A DNA stretch of 64,000 nt from CAVYXK01 sp963708245. Lineage in GTDB: Bacteria; Pseudomonadota; Alphaproteobacteria; Acetobacterales; Acetobacteraceae. Under the pieces are notes generated by a model. It worked only from the letters and a program-made list of their open reading frames with translations. It had not been told where the DNA came from and searched no databases. This document shows positions 8,515 through 16,651 of the stretch, in pieces. The stretch is taken from assembly GCA_963708245.1 (NCBI GenBank), contig OY970201.1, forward strand, positions 6,758,001-6,822,000, read 5' to 3'. A program made the position numbers and the translations under genes. Position 1 is the first letter of the stretch. Each line of letters begins with the position of its first letter.

Positions 8515-9537
8515 ATGTCCCGCCCACGCGACCGCCTCCCTACGCACCCGCCGATAGCAACCGCGGCCGGGCGTGGCTGCCGGAAGGTGTGGCTTCTACT
8601 GGTTCCGCTCTGCCTTGGCGCCGCCACCCCGGCTCACGCACAGGCCCCGGCCTCGCAACACCCCGCCGCCGAGGAGCCGATCACACCTATCCCCGCGCCT
8701 CCGACCCAGGACCCACGCCGGGTAGCGCTGGGGGACCGGCTATTCCACGACAAGCGCTTGTCGCACGGCAATTCACGGAGCTGCAACTCCTGTCATGATA
8801 CACGATCCAATGGTGCCAGTCCCAGAGCCCACGATCTGACGCCCGACGGACGGCCGCTCGCGCTCAACACGCCGACCGTCTTCAATGCTGCCCTAAGTTT
8901 TCGCCTGCATTGGGAAGGGGATATCCGATCGTTTGAGCGCGAATGCGAGGAGGCGCTGCGCGATCCGCAGATTATGGCGACGAATTCGGACGAGGTCCTG
9001 AAAAAGCTGCGCGCCGACCCACAGGTTGTGAAGCAGTTCCGTGATGCGTACGGACGCGAGCCGGATATCGCGGGGCTAACGGAAGCAATCGCTACATACG
9101 AGCGGTCGCTGCTGACGCCTGGCAGCCGTTTCGACCGCTGGCTTGCCGGAGATGCCGAGGCCATCACGCAAGAGGAACGGTCGGGCTATCAACTGTTCAA
9201 ATCCTTGGGCTGCATCTCCTGCCATCAAGGCGTCAACGTCGGCGGCAATCTTTACCAGCGGCACGGCATTTTCCATCCCCTGGCGTCTCCGGAACCTGAG
9301 ATATTGCGGGTCCCCAGTTTGAGGAATGTGGCGGCCACGCCGCCCTATTTCCACGACGGCAGCGCGCCCACGCTCGCGGATGCTGTGCACGCGATGGGCT
9401 ATGCCCAGCTCGATATTACCCTGACTGAACAGCAAATTGCTGCCATTGTAGCCTTCCTCGATACCCTGACCGGGACTTACCGCGACAGAGCTGTCACGCC
9501 CGCCGCCGAGAAGCCGTACGCAGAAGCGCCCCCATGA
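8515..9537 (+). CDS. Di-haem cytochrome c peroxidase (MauG/CCP family)
   Basis: Periplasmic di-haem enzyme that typically reduces hydrogen peroxide with electrons from cytochrome c. A signal sequence lies at about residues 25-42 (VWLLLVPLCLGAATPAHA). Two haem-binding CxxCH motifs are visible: CNSCH (about 90-94) and CISCH (about 232-236). The conserved RVPSLRNVAATPPYFHDGSA and LTEQQIAAIVAFLDTL segments follow. ATG 8515 gives a long n-region; GTG 8588 (VWLLLV) is an alternative start. It overlaps the histidine-kinase start by 4 bp (ATGA), so enzyme and sensor are translationally coupled. Some family members oxidise other substrates. Confidence 0.92.
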   Translation: MSRPRDRLPTHPPIATAAGRGCRKVWLLLVPLCLGAATPAHAQAPASQHPAAEEPITPIPAPPTQDPRRVALGDRLFHDKRLSHGNSRSCNSCHDTRSNGASPRAHDLTPDGRPLALNTPTVFNAALSFRLHWEGDIRSFERECEEALRDPQIMATNSDEVLKKLRADPQVVKQFRDAYGREPDIAGLTEAIATYERSLLTPGSRFDRWLAGDAEAITQEERSGYQLFKSLGCISCHQGVNVGGNLYQRHGIFHPLASPEPEILRVPSLRNVAATPPYFHDGSAPTLADAVHAMGYAQLDITLTEQQIAAIVAFLDTLTGTYRDRAVTPAAEKPYAEAPP

Positions 9538-12020
9538 AGCTGCTGCCCGCTGCTGCCGCGGTACTCTTGTCACTCCTGCTGCTCACCTGGCTGCTGCTGC
9601 GCAGTATCGGGACCGATGTAAGCGAGTACGCGCTGATACTCCAGACCCTCAACGATTTCGCGCTGGCAGAGGCCTCTCTCCAGCGGGATGTTCTGCAGGC
9701 GCGAGCCGGCCTGCTTCGAAACTATGACCCACTCGTCAAGGCAACTGACGAGATGGATGGCGCGGTCGCAGCGCTCCGGTTTCGCGCGCGCGCTGAGGGC
9801 GTCGATGCAGCAACGGTCGATCGCCTGGCCGCGGCGGTCGCGGAGCAAGAGGCGTTGACGGAGCGGTTCAAGACCAGCAACGCGCTGCTGCAGAACTCGC
9901 TCTCCTATTTCGGTCTTCTTAGCGCAAATCCGGCCTACGGCGGCCAGGACACGCAGCTCGCACGAGCGGCAGGGGCACTAGCGGCAGCGATCCTGCATCT
10001 GACTCGTGACGCGTCACCGGAGTCCGCGCAGACTGTTCAGGATCGGCTTGGTCAGCTTGCGGCGGAGGCACCTACGACGGGACCCGACGCGGAGGTGACC
10101 CAGGCCTTGCTCGCCCACGCGCGGCTGCTACACCGTCTCCTGCCGGAAGTCGATGACACCCTGAAGGCGCTTCTCGCCGGCTCAAACCAGCCGCCCATGG
10201 AAGCTCTGCGCACGCTGTTCGAAAATCGCCACGCGGCCATCGAGGCAACTGAGCTGCGCTTTCGGCTGTTGTTGTACCTGGTCTCACTGCTGTTGCTCGT
10301 TTTGCTGGTGCGCATGGGTCTGCGGCTGCGAGCTCGCACCCTTGCGCTGCGACGGCGGGCGACGTTCGAGCATGTCATAGCCGAGAGCTCGACACGCCTG
10401 ATCAATTGTCCGCCGGCGGACACCGAAGCGCGGCTCAGGCAGGTGCTCGGCGAGTTCTGCCGTGGCATGGGTCTCGAACGCGCCTATGTGGTGCTCGATG
10501 ACATCCCCGTTCGAGTAATTGGCTGGTGCGCGGACGGGATGGCGTACCCGGCCGGCTGGCCGGATCAGGCACTGGCACTGTCAGCGCGGCTCGGTACGGC
10601 CGGGCTGGACATCGTCGCCGTGCCGGATATCGACGCCTTGCCGCCTGGCGAAGTCAGGGACAGGCTCGCTGCGGTTGGCGTACACGGCTGGGCGTTCGTA
10701 CCACTTATCCGAGCGGGCCGAGTGCGCGGCATTCTGGGGTTCGACTCCTTTCAGCCGGCTTGGCGGGTGGTTTTCCCGCTGCCCGTGGTGCGGCTCGCCG
10801 GCGACGCCGTCGTCAATGCTCTGGAGCGGGAGTTTCTCGAGCGCGACCGGGCAAAACTCGCAACTCGGCTCGAACGAGCCCGACGCATGCAAACCATCGG
10901 CCAGCTCGCAAGCGGAATCGCGCATAATTTCAACAACATCATCGCTGCTATTGTCGGCTATGCCGAGATGGCGGAAGCGCAGCTCGCGCCCAATACCGAA
11001 CTGGCAAAGCATATCGATGAGATTCGACGTGCAACGGAGCGCGGACGCGATCTGATCGACACCATTCTCGCCTTTGGGCGCCAGGGTGAGGCGCACGTCC
11101 GACGTGTCCGAGTGGAGCTCCTGCTCGACGAGGCCGCGTCGCTGCTGCGCGCCTCTCTGCCTGGAAGCATCGAATTGGCGATCAAGGTATTCCCACCGGA
11201 CCTGACAGTATCTGGCAAACCAGCTCAGTTGCAGCAGGTCATCCTCAATCTCTGTAACAATGCATCACATGCGATGGACGGCAGCGGATGCGTCCGCGTG
11301 AGTGCGGAGCAGCGTGACGTCTTCGTTCCGCTTGTGCTGACGCACGGCGAGCTCGGGCCGGGGCGCTATGTGTGTCTGGCGGTCAGCGACACCGGTCGGG
11401 GGTTCGACGAAACTGTAGGGCCGCGGCTGTTCGAACCATTCTTCACCACTCGCACGGGTGGAACGGGGCTTGGGCTTGCTAGCGTGCTGGAGATCGTCCG
11501 TGACCATGACGGAGCGATGAGCGTGCGCAGCGAACTGGGCGTCGGCAGTCGCTTCGAAGCCTGGTTCCCGGCTGTGGCTGCCGACGGGGGAGAAGCGCCA
11601 GCTTCAAGCGAGGGAGTTGTGCTACCGCTCGGCCGCGGCGAAACGATCCTTATCATCGAAAGCGCGCGCGAGCGGCTTCTGCGGGATGAGGAAATGGTAG
11701 CCGCGCTGGGATACGAGCCGGTCGGGTTCGAGCGTCCTGACGATGCGCTTGCAACGTGCCGAGCCGCGCCCGAGCGATTCGATGCAGTTGTGCTCTGCAA
11801 CGTGTCGTCCGATCCGAGCGGCCTTCATCTGGCCCGAGCGCTGCACGAGATCGCGTGGCGAACGCCCATATTGCTCGCGATAGCGTCCACGGTGGACATT
11901 GGCGGAGATGCGCTGGCGGATGCCGGAATTACCGAAATCCTGCGACGACCCCTGGACAGTACGGAAGTCGCTACTGCGCTCGCGCGTTGCCTGCGTTCGA
12001 CGGGTGCGTTACAGAACTAA
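9534..12020 (+). CDS. Membrane hybrid histidine kinase with GAF-like and degenerate receiver domains
   Basis: Sensor kinase of 828 residues. Membrane helices at about 5-23 and 244-262 bracket an all-helical periplasmic region of DAHL-like character. A GAF-like domain (about 285-440) comes next, then the H-box ASGIAHNFNNIIAAIVGYAE with His464. The ATPase domain has the N-box ILNLCNNASHAM and G-boxes DTGRGF and GGTGLGLAS. The last ~125 residues fold-match a receiver but lack the acidic pair (ILIIES replaces DD) and have no Asp at the phosphorylation strand (VVLCNVSS), so phosphotransfer within it is unlikely. Coupled to the cytochrome c peroxidase; likely partner is the regulator at 7766. Confidence 0.9.
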   Translation: MKLLPAAAAVLLSLLLLTWLLLRSIGTDVSEYALILQTLNDFALAEASLQRDVLQARAGLLRNYDPLVKATDEMDGAVAALRFRARAEGVDAATVDRLAAAVAEQEALTERFKTSNALLQNSLSYFGLLSANPAYGGQDTQLARAAGALAAAILHLTRDASPESAQTVQDRLGQLAAEAPTTGPDAEVTQALLAHARLLHRLLPEVDDTLKALLAGSNQPPMEALRTLFENRHAAIEATELRFRLLLYLVSLLLLVLLVRMGLRLRARTLALRRRATFEHVIAESSTRLINCPPADTEARLRQVLGEFCRGMGLERAYVVLDDIPVRVIGWCADGMAYPAGWPDQALALSARLGTAGLDIVAVPDIDALPPGEVRDRLAAVGVHGWAFVPLIRAGRVRGILGFDSFQPAWRVVFPLPVVRLAGDAVVNALEREFLERDRAKLATRLERARRMQTIGQLASGIAHNFNNIIAAIVGYAEMAEAQLAPNTELAKHIDEIRRATERGRDLIDTILAFGRQGEAHVRRVRVELLLDEAASLLRASLPGSIELAIKVFPPDLTVSGKPAQLQQVILNLCNNASHAMDGSGCVRVSAEQRDVFVPLVLTHGELGPGRYVCLAVSDTGRGFDETVGPRLFEPFFTTRTGGTGLGLASVLEIVRDHDGAMSVRSELGVGSRFEAWFPAVAADGGEAPASSEGVVLPLGRGETILIIESARERLLRDEEMVAALGYEPVGFERPDDALATCRAAPERFDAVVLCNVSSDPSGLHLARALHEIAWRTPILLAIASTVDIGGDALADAGITEILRRPLDSTEVATALARCLRSTGALQN

Positions 12021-12044
12021 CTAAATCCTCCGCAAGTGTAACCG

Positions 12045-12340
12045 TCACCCGACCGTATAGCGCGCTGCCAGCCACAGCTTCTGCCATTTCGACAGAGCAA
12101 CCGGTGCATCCAGCAGTTCGCAACCCCGCCGTTCCAGCCGCCCCAGCAGCGCCGCGTACGTGGCACCCATGAGCCGCGCCGGGCGCATCGCCTACCTGTC
12201 GCAAAGCCGCATTGCGTCGCGAGCGGCCTGGAAATGCTCGCGCGCCAGAGCCGCCACGCGCGAGCAGACGTGCGGCAGGCCCGGGGCGGCCAGGGCACGG
12301 AGCGGATCGTGCGGCATGCCGGCCTCGTCCAACCCGAGTT
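12045..12340 (-). pseudogene. 3' remnant of a squalene/phytoene-synthase-like gene (hpnD type)
   Basis: The reverse strand reads GLPHVCSRVAALAREHF, then RDAMRLCDR, an in-frame TAG at about 12192-12194, then MRPARLMGATYAALLGRLER and a stop at 12045. CDR-x-MRPARLM-x3-Y is characteristic of the C-terminus of HpnD/HpnC-type enzymes of hopanoid synthesis (presqualene diphosphate synthase). Only about 95 codons remain and the frame carries a nonsense codon. The 5' part is missing where sequence switches to a tetR-like fragment at about 12335. Recognised by motif, so the exact paralogue is uncertain. Confidence 0.7.
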
Positions 12341-12605
12341 GGCGCACGTCTTCTTCGAGGCGGGGCCCGCTCGGGCGATCCAGCAACTGTCCGACTGGCT
12401 GGCCGAGGAGACACGGCGCGGACGGCTGATCGTCACCGATCCGGATTTCGCCGCCGAGCAATTCTTTGCGTTGTGCCAGACGCGGCTGGTGCTGCGCCAG
12501 AAACTGGCACTGCTGGACGCGCCAGTGGCGATGTTTTTGCGTTTCTATGCGGAAGGGGGCCGTAGCGCGAGCCTCGCCAGGTACTTGCGCGGGAATGATG
12601 GGTGA
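12335..12605 (+). pseudogene. 3' fragment of a TetR gene, diverged copy of the 4104 gene
   Basis: It encodes FFEAGPARAIQQLSDWLAEE and GRLIVTDPDFAAEQFFALCQ, nearly identical to the C-terminal half of the TetR protein at 4104-4724. About 11 codons (GPGEVEFVVDA in the intact gene) are deleted and the tail is extended before a stop at 12605. The helix-turn-helix half is missing. It abuts the hpnD remnant, so two broken genes were joined here. Differences are spread across codon third positions, which points to an old duplication or an incoming homologue rather than a recent copy. Confidence 0.8.
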
Positions 12606-12639
12606 GGTTCCCCCCTCTCATGGCCGGCCATGATTGGCG

Positions 12640-13323
12640 TCACATCGGCACGACCCTGCCTTCGCGCAGCGTGACGGTGCGGTCCATCCGCGCAGCCAGT
12701 TCGGGGTTGTGGGTGGCGATCAATGCCGCGAGGCCTTGGCTCCGCACTGCGGTCAGCAGCTCGCCGAACACCACATCGGCGGTATCGAGGTCTAGGTTAC
12801 CGGTCGGTTCGTCGGCAAGTAGCACTTTGGGTGCATTGGCCAGCGCGCGGGCGATCGCAACGCGCTGCTGCTCGCCGCCCGAGAGCTTTCCCGGCAGATG
12901 GCTGGCGCGCGGCTCCAGACCGAAGGCGCGTAGCAGCGCCATCGCACGTTGCGATGCGTCGCGACGGGTGCGCCCGGCAATCATCTGCGGCAGCACCACG
13001 TTCTCCAGCGCCGAGAACTCGCCGAGCAGATGATGAAGTTGATAAACGAAACCGATGGTGTCTCGCCGGATTGCGGTGCGCTCGGCGTCGGCCAGACTAC
13101 CGGCATCGCGCCCCTCGATCACAACCGAACCTCCGTCTGGCTTTTCCAACAGGCCGGCGAGATGCAGCAGTGTTGATTTGCCGGCGCCGGAGGGTGCTGC
13201 CAGCGCGACGATTTCCCCTGCTTCCAGGATGAGATCCGCGCAGCGCAGCACCGGGAGAGTGCCGCCGCCGCTCTGATAGGTGCGCCGGACGCCACGCAGT
13301 TCCAGCGGCGGCGCGCTACTCAT
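12640..13323 (-). CDS. lolD: Lipoprotein-releasing ABC transporter, ATP-binding subunit
   Basis: ATPase of the LolCDE complex that extracts lipoproteins from the inner membrane for transfer to LolA. Walker A APSGAGKST (about 43-51), the Q-loop FVYQLHHLLGEFSALENV, signature LSGGEQQRVAIARAL and Walker B VLLADEPTGNLD are all present. Its 227 residues match the family. The start overlaps the lolC stop by 8 bp, giving a coupled lolC-lolD pair. Downstream lies only the pseudogene region, so the operon ends here. Confidence 0.95.
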   Translation of the reverse strand: MSSAPPLELRGVRRTYQSGGGTLPVLRCADLILEAGEIVALAAPSGAGKSTLLHLAGLLEKPDGGSVVIEGRDAGSLADAERTAIRRDTIGFVYQLHHLLGEFSALENVVLPQMIAGRTRRDASQRAMALLRAFGLEPRASHLPGKLSGGEQQRVAIARALANAPKVLLADEPTGNLDLDTADVVFGELLTAVRSQGLAALIATHNPELAARMDRTVTLREGRVVPM

Positions 13324-14566
13324 GCCGCAGCGCCTCGACAGGGTCGGTGCGCGCGGCGCGCCAGCTCGGGTAGAGGGTCGCCAGCAACGACAGCAGCAGC
13401 GCCATTACGACGACTTTCAGGACCTCGCTCCAGTCGAGCCGCGCCGGCAGATGGGTCAGGTAGTAGACCTCCGGGTTGAAGACGTTCACGCCGGTCAGAT
13501 GCTGGACGGCATCCTGGATGCGATCGATGTTCCAGGTGACCAGCAGGCCCAAAACCGTCCCGACCAGGGTGCCGGCCACGCCGACCGAGGCCCCACACAT
13601 CAGGAAGATGCGCATCACCGCACCGCGTCCGGCGCCGATCGTTCGCAGAATCGCGATGTCGGCGGTCTTGTCCTTCACCATCATGATCAACGACGAGATA
13701 ACATTGAACGCCGCCACCAGGATGATCAGCGTCAAGATGATGAACATCACGTTCTGCTCGACCTGGACGGCGGTGAAGAAGCTGTTGTTGCTCTGCTGCC
13801 AGTCGATTACCGTGATCGGCACGCCCGCCAATGCCTGCCGGATTTCGGCCGTCGCTTCCGCGACGCGCTCGGGATCGTGCACGGCGACCTCGATCTGGGT
13901 CACCGCGTCCGGCCTCTGGAAATACACCTGCGCCGCTGGCAGCGGCATGAAGACGTAGCTTGAATCATAGGCGTACTCGCCGACGTTGAAGATCGCGACG
14001 ATGCGATAGGCGCGCACCCTGGGAATGGTGCCGAAAGCGGTTGCCGCCCCCTGGGGCGAGACCAGCGTGATCCTGTCGTTCAGCCAGACGCCGAACTGGC
14101 GTGCCAGGCCGGCGCCGATGGCAATTGCGTCGTCTCCGCTGAAATCATCAAGCGTACCGGCGATGATGTGGCTGCTTACGAGCGGCTGCGCTTTCAGATC
14201 GGCGGGGCTGATGCCGCGCACGAGCCCGCCGCCGGAGGCGCCCCGCGGGCCGGTCAGCAGCACCTGTCCATCGACCACGGGCACTGCCGAGGTGATTCCG
14301 GGGAGCTTGTCGATCCGTTGTGCGATCGCCTGATAGTTGGTGAGCTGGCCGCCGGCGCCGTACACGCCGAGATCGCCGTTGAAGCCGAGGATGCGATTCA
14401 GCAGATCGACCTTGAAGCCGCCCATTACGCTCATCACGATGATCAGCGTGGCCACGCCGAGCGCGATGCCGATCAGGGAGAAGGCGGCGATGACCGAGAC
14501 GAATCGCTCACCGCGCCGAGCGCGCAGGTAGCGACCGGCGACTGTACGCTCGAAGGCGTTGAACAT
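13316..14566 (-). CDS. lolC: Lipoprotein-releasing ABC transporter permease (LolC/LolE)
   Basis: Inner-membrane permease of the Lol export complex. From ATG 14566 (MFNAFERTVAGRYLRARRGE) the protein is 416 residues. It has an N-terminal membrane helix (IGIALGVATLIIVMSVMGGF), a large periplasmic domain and three C-terminal helices, with the family segment MMVKDKTADIAILRTIGAGR. A longer upstream frame runs into proS and is not used. The gene starts 2 bp after the proS stop and overlaps lolD. Only one permease is present, as is usual in alphaproteobacteria where LolC/E can act as a homodimer. Confidence 0.95.
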   Translation of the reverse strand: MFNAFERTVAGRYLRARRGERFVSVIAAFSLIGIALGVATLIIVMSVMGGFKVDLLNRILGFNGDLGVYGAGGQLTNYQAIAQRIDKLPGITSAVPVVDGQVLLTGPRGASGGGLVRGISPADLKAQPLVSSHIIAGTLDDFSGDDAIAIGAGLARQFGVWLNDRITLVSPQGAATAFGTIPRVRAYRIVAIFNVGEYAYDSSYVFMPLPAAQVYFQRPDAVTQIEVAVHDPERVAEATAEIRQALAGVPITVIDWQQSNNSFFTAVQVEQNVMFIILTLIILVAAFNVISSLIMMVKDKTADIAILRTIGAGRGAVMRIFLMCGASVGVAGTLVGTVLGLLVTWNIDRIQDAVQHLTGVNVFNPEVYYLTHLPARLDWSEVLKVVVMALLLSLLATLYPSWRAARTDPVEALRHE

Positions 14567-14568
14567 GC

Positions 14569-15879
14569 TTACGCGATCCGGGCGAGGGCGCTCTCTGGCG
14601 AAAGCTCGTGTCGCTCGCCGCTGGCCCGGCGCTTCAGCTCGGCGGTGCCGGCCGCGGCCCCGCGTGGGCCGACCACGATCTGCCAAGGATGACCCATCAG
14701 GTCAGCGTCGGCGAATTTCACGCCGGCGCGCTCCTCGCGATCGTCGTACAGCCCCGCCGCGCCGAGGCTGCGATAGAGGTTCTCACAGATGCGATCGCAG
14801 GCGGGATCGCCCGGCTTGAGGTTCAGGATGGCGGCGCGGAACGGTGCGATGCTATCGGGCCAGATGATCCCGGCCTCGTCGTGGCTGGCTTCAATCACCG
14901 CGCCGACGAGACGGCTTACCCCGATGCCGTAGCTGCCCATCTCGGGGTTGACCGCCTTGCCGTCCGCGGCGGTAACGGCGAAGCCCATCGGCTGCGAATA
15001 TTTGGTGCCGAAGTGGAAGATATGCCCCACTTCGATGCCGCGCCCCTCGCGCCGGCGTTCCTGCGGCACGCTCTCCCAAACCGCCGGATCGTGCTTGTCG
15101 TCGGTCGCGGCGTACATGCTGGTCATCAGGCCGAAGAACAATTCCAGGTCTGCCGGGTCATCGTAGCGGTATTGCGCATTGACCCAGTCGATGTCCTCGA
15201 AGCCGCGGTCGTAGAAGACCTGGCTCTCGCCTGTCGGCGCCAGGATGATGAACTCGTGGCTGAGATCGCCGCCGATCGGGCCGGATTCGGCGACCATCGG
15301 TATGGCTTTCAACCCGAGCCGCTGGAAGGTGCGCATATAGGCCAGCATCATCTTGCGGTAGCTGATGACCGCGCCGGCATGGTCTGTATCGACGCTGTAG
15401 GCGTCCTTCATCAGGAATTCGCGCCCGCGCATAACACCGAACCGCGGCCGGACCTCATCGCGAAATTTCCATTGGATATGATAGATGATCTGCGGCAGCT
15501 CGCGATAGCTCCGCACCGACTGGCGCATCAGGTCTGTGATCATTTCCTCATTGGTGGGGCCATAGAGCAGCTCGCGATCGTGGCGGTCGCGGATGCGCAG
15601 CATCTCCTTGCCGTAATCCTCGTAGCGGCCGCTTTCGCGCCACAACTCGGCCGGCTGGATCGTCGGCATCAGGATTTCTTGCGCACCGGCCGCGTCCTGT
15701 TCTTCACGCACCGTGCGTTCGATATTTTTCAGAACGCGAAAGCCGAGCGGTAGCCAGGCGTAAATACCGGCCGAGGTCTGCCGCACCAGACCTGCCCGCA
15801 ACATCAACCGATGTGAGGCGATCTGGGCTTCCGCCGGGGTTTCCTTAAGGGTCGGGATCAGGCTGCGGGAGAGGCGCAT
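14569..15879 (-). CDS. proS: Prolyl-tRNA synthetase, short alphaproteobacterial type
   Basis: Charges tRNA-Pro. Class II synthetase of 436 residues from ATG 15879 (MRLSRSLIPTLKETP). Motif 2 region (WKFRDEVRPRFGVMRGREFLMKD), motif 3 (NPEMGSYGIGVSRLVGAVIEAS) and an anticodon-binding domain at the C-terminus (WQIVVGPRGAAAGTAELKRR) are visible. The editing (INS) insert of about 180 residues found in most bacterial ProRS is absent, the form typical of Alphaproteobacteria. It is first in a proS-lolC-lolD transcript; the 5' region to 16073 should hold the promoter. Confidence 0.96.
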   Translation of the reverse strand: MRLSRSLIPTLKETPAEAQIASHRLMLRAGLVRQTSAGIYAWLPLGFRVLKNIERTVREEQDAAGAQEILMPTIQPAELWRESGRYEDYGKEMLRIRDRHDRELLYGPTNEEMITDLMRQSVRSYRELPQIIYHIQWKFRDEVRPRFGVMRGREFLMKDAYSVDTDHAGAVISYRKMMLAYMRTFQRLGLKAIPMVAESGPIGGDLSHEFIILAPTGESQVFYDRGFEDIDWVNAQYRYDDPADLELFFGLMTSMYAATDDKHDPAVWESVPQERRREGRGIEVGHIFHFGTKYSQPMGFAVTAADGKAVNPEMGSYGIGVSRLVGAVIEASHDEAGIIWPDSIAPFRAAILNLKPGDPACDRICENLYRSLGAAGLYDDREERAGVKFADADLMGHPWQIVVGPRGAAAGTAELKRRASGERHELSPESALARIA

Positions 15880-16299
15880 CTGCGAAATGGTCCATGTTGC
15901 GGCGTGCGTCAGGGGCCGGACCCTAAACGTCCTGAAGGTGCGTGCCAAATGCTGGTGAAGTTACTGAGTCGAGACAGAATTGTGCGTTGCACAAGGCATT
16001 CACGAAAGAACAACAGCAGGATTCAAGCGTTTTCGGATAGAAATCGCGTGACATTCAGCCACGATCGCGATAGCAAAAGAAAGGGCCCGCAGGTCGAGCC
16101 TGCGAGCCCAGGTTTAGGGAGGAAACGCCAGTCACACGGCAGGTCGAGGAGAATCTCCTCTTCCTCGCCGTGATGATGCAGGTGTCTCATAGAATTCCGC
16201 AATATTAAATTGGCGTCGCGCGGTGAGAATTTTGCCGCGAAGGATGCGTTTTGCCACTTTTTTAGGCAAGGGCATGAGCAAATGCTCGCAGAATGGTCG
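15880..16299. other. Intergenic region between DUF1467 gene and proS
   Basis: The region contains the terminator at 16074-16109 and, to its left, what should be the proS promoter. A short reverse-strand frame (ATG 16190) starts MRHLHHHGEEEEILLDLP and runs through the terminator; it has no good ribosome site and is not annotated as a gene. A small palindrome, GAGGAGAATCTCCTC, lies near 16145-16160. Confidence 0.5.
16074..16109 (-). terminator. Rho-independent terminator after the DUF1467 gene
   Basis: On the reverse strand GGGCTCGCAGG, a CTCGA loop and CCTGCGGGCCC form an 11-bp stem (one G-T pair) followed by TTTCTTTT. It lies about 190 bp past the DUF1467 stop and about 195 bp before the proS start, so it should separate the rnj/DUF1467 transcript from proS. 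Confidence 0.8.
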
Positions 16300-16557
16300 T
16301 TAATCGGACAGCGCCAGCCAGCCGTGGCGGAAGCTGAGATACGGGCTGCGGATCAGGAGCCACGCTCCGAACCAAATCACTGCCGCGACCAGGGTGGTCG
16401 CCAGCACCTTCGCGAGCAACCGCGGCCGCGCCGGGGCACCGCGCCAGCCGGTCTGCGGATCGGGCTCGGGCGGTGCGTGGGCGCCGAACGGCAGCACGGC
16501 GAACAGGGCCGTCCACCATATGAGTACGTAAAGAACGAGACTGGTGAACCAGTTCAT
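16300..16557 (-). CDS. DUF1467 family small membrane protein
   Basis: An 85-residue protein with two membrane helices (LVLYVLIWWTALFAVLPFG and LLAKVLATTLVAAVIWFGAW) joined by a Pro/Arg-rich loop that starts GAHAPPEPDPQTGWRGAP. This layout and the position between rnj and proS are typical of the alphaproteobacterial DUF1467 family, whose function is unknown. It begins 94 bp after the rnj stop and is followed by a strong terminator. Confidence 0.85.
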   Translation of the reverse strand: MNWFTSLVLYVLIWWTALFAVLPFGAHAPPEPDPQTGWRGAPARPRLLAKVLATTLVAAVIWFGAWLLIRSPYLSFRHGWLALSD

Positions 16558-16651
16558 CTGGTGGATTTAGAGCACTTCGGCGCAGGTCCGCCAGCGGGAA
16601 GGCCAGTGTGTAGGTGCAGAGAGATGTTTCGCTGCGCTCGCGAGGACGGGG

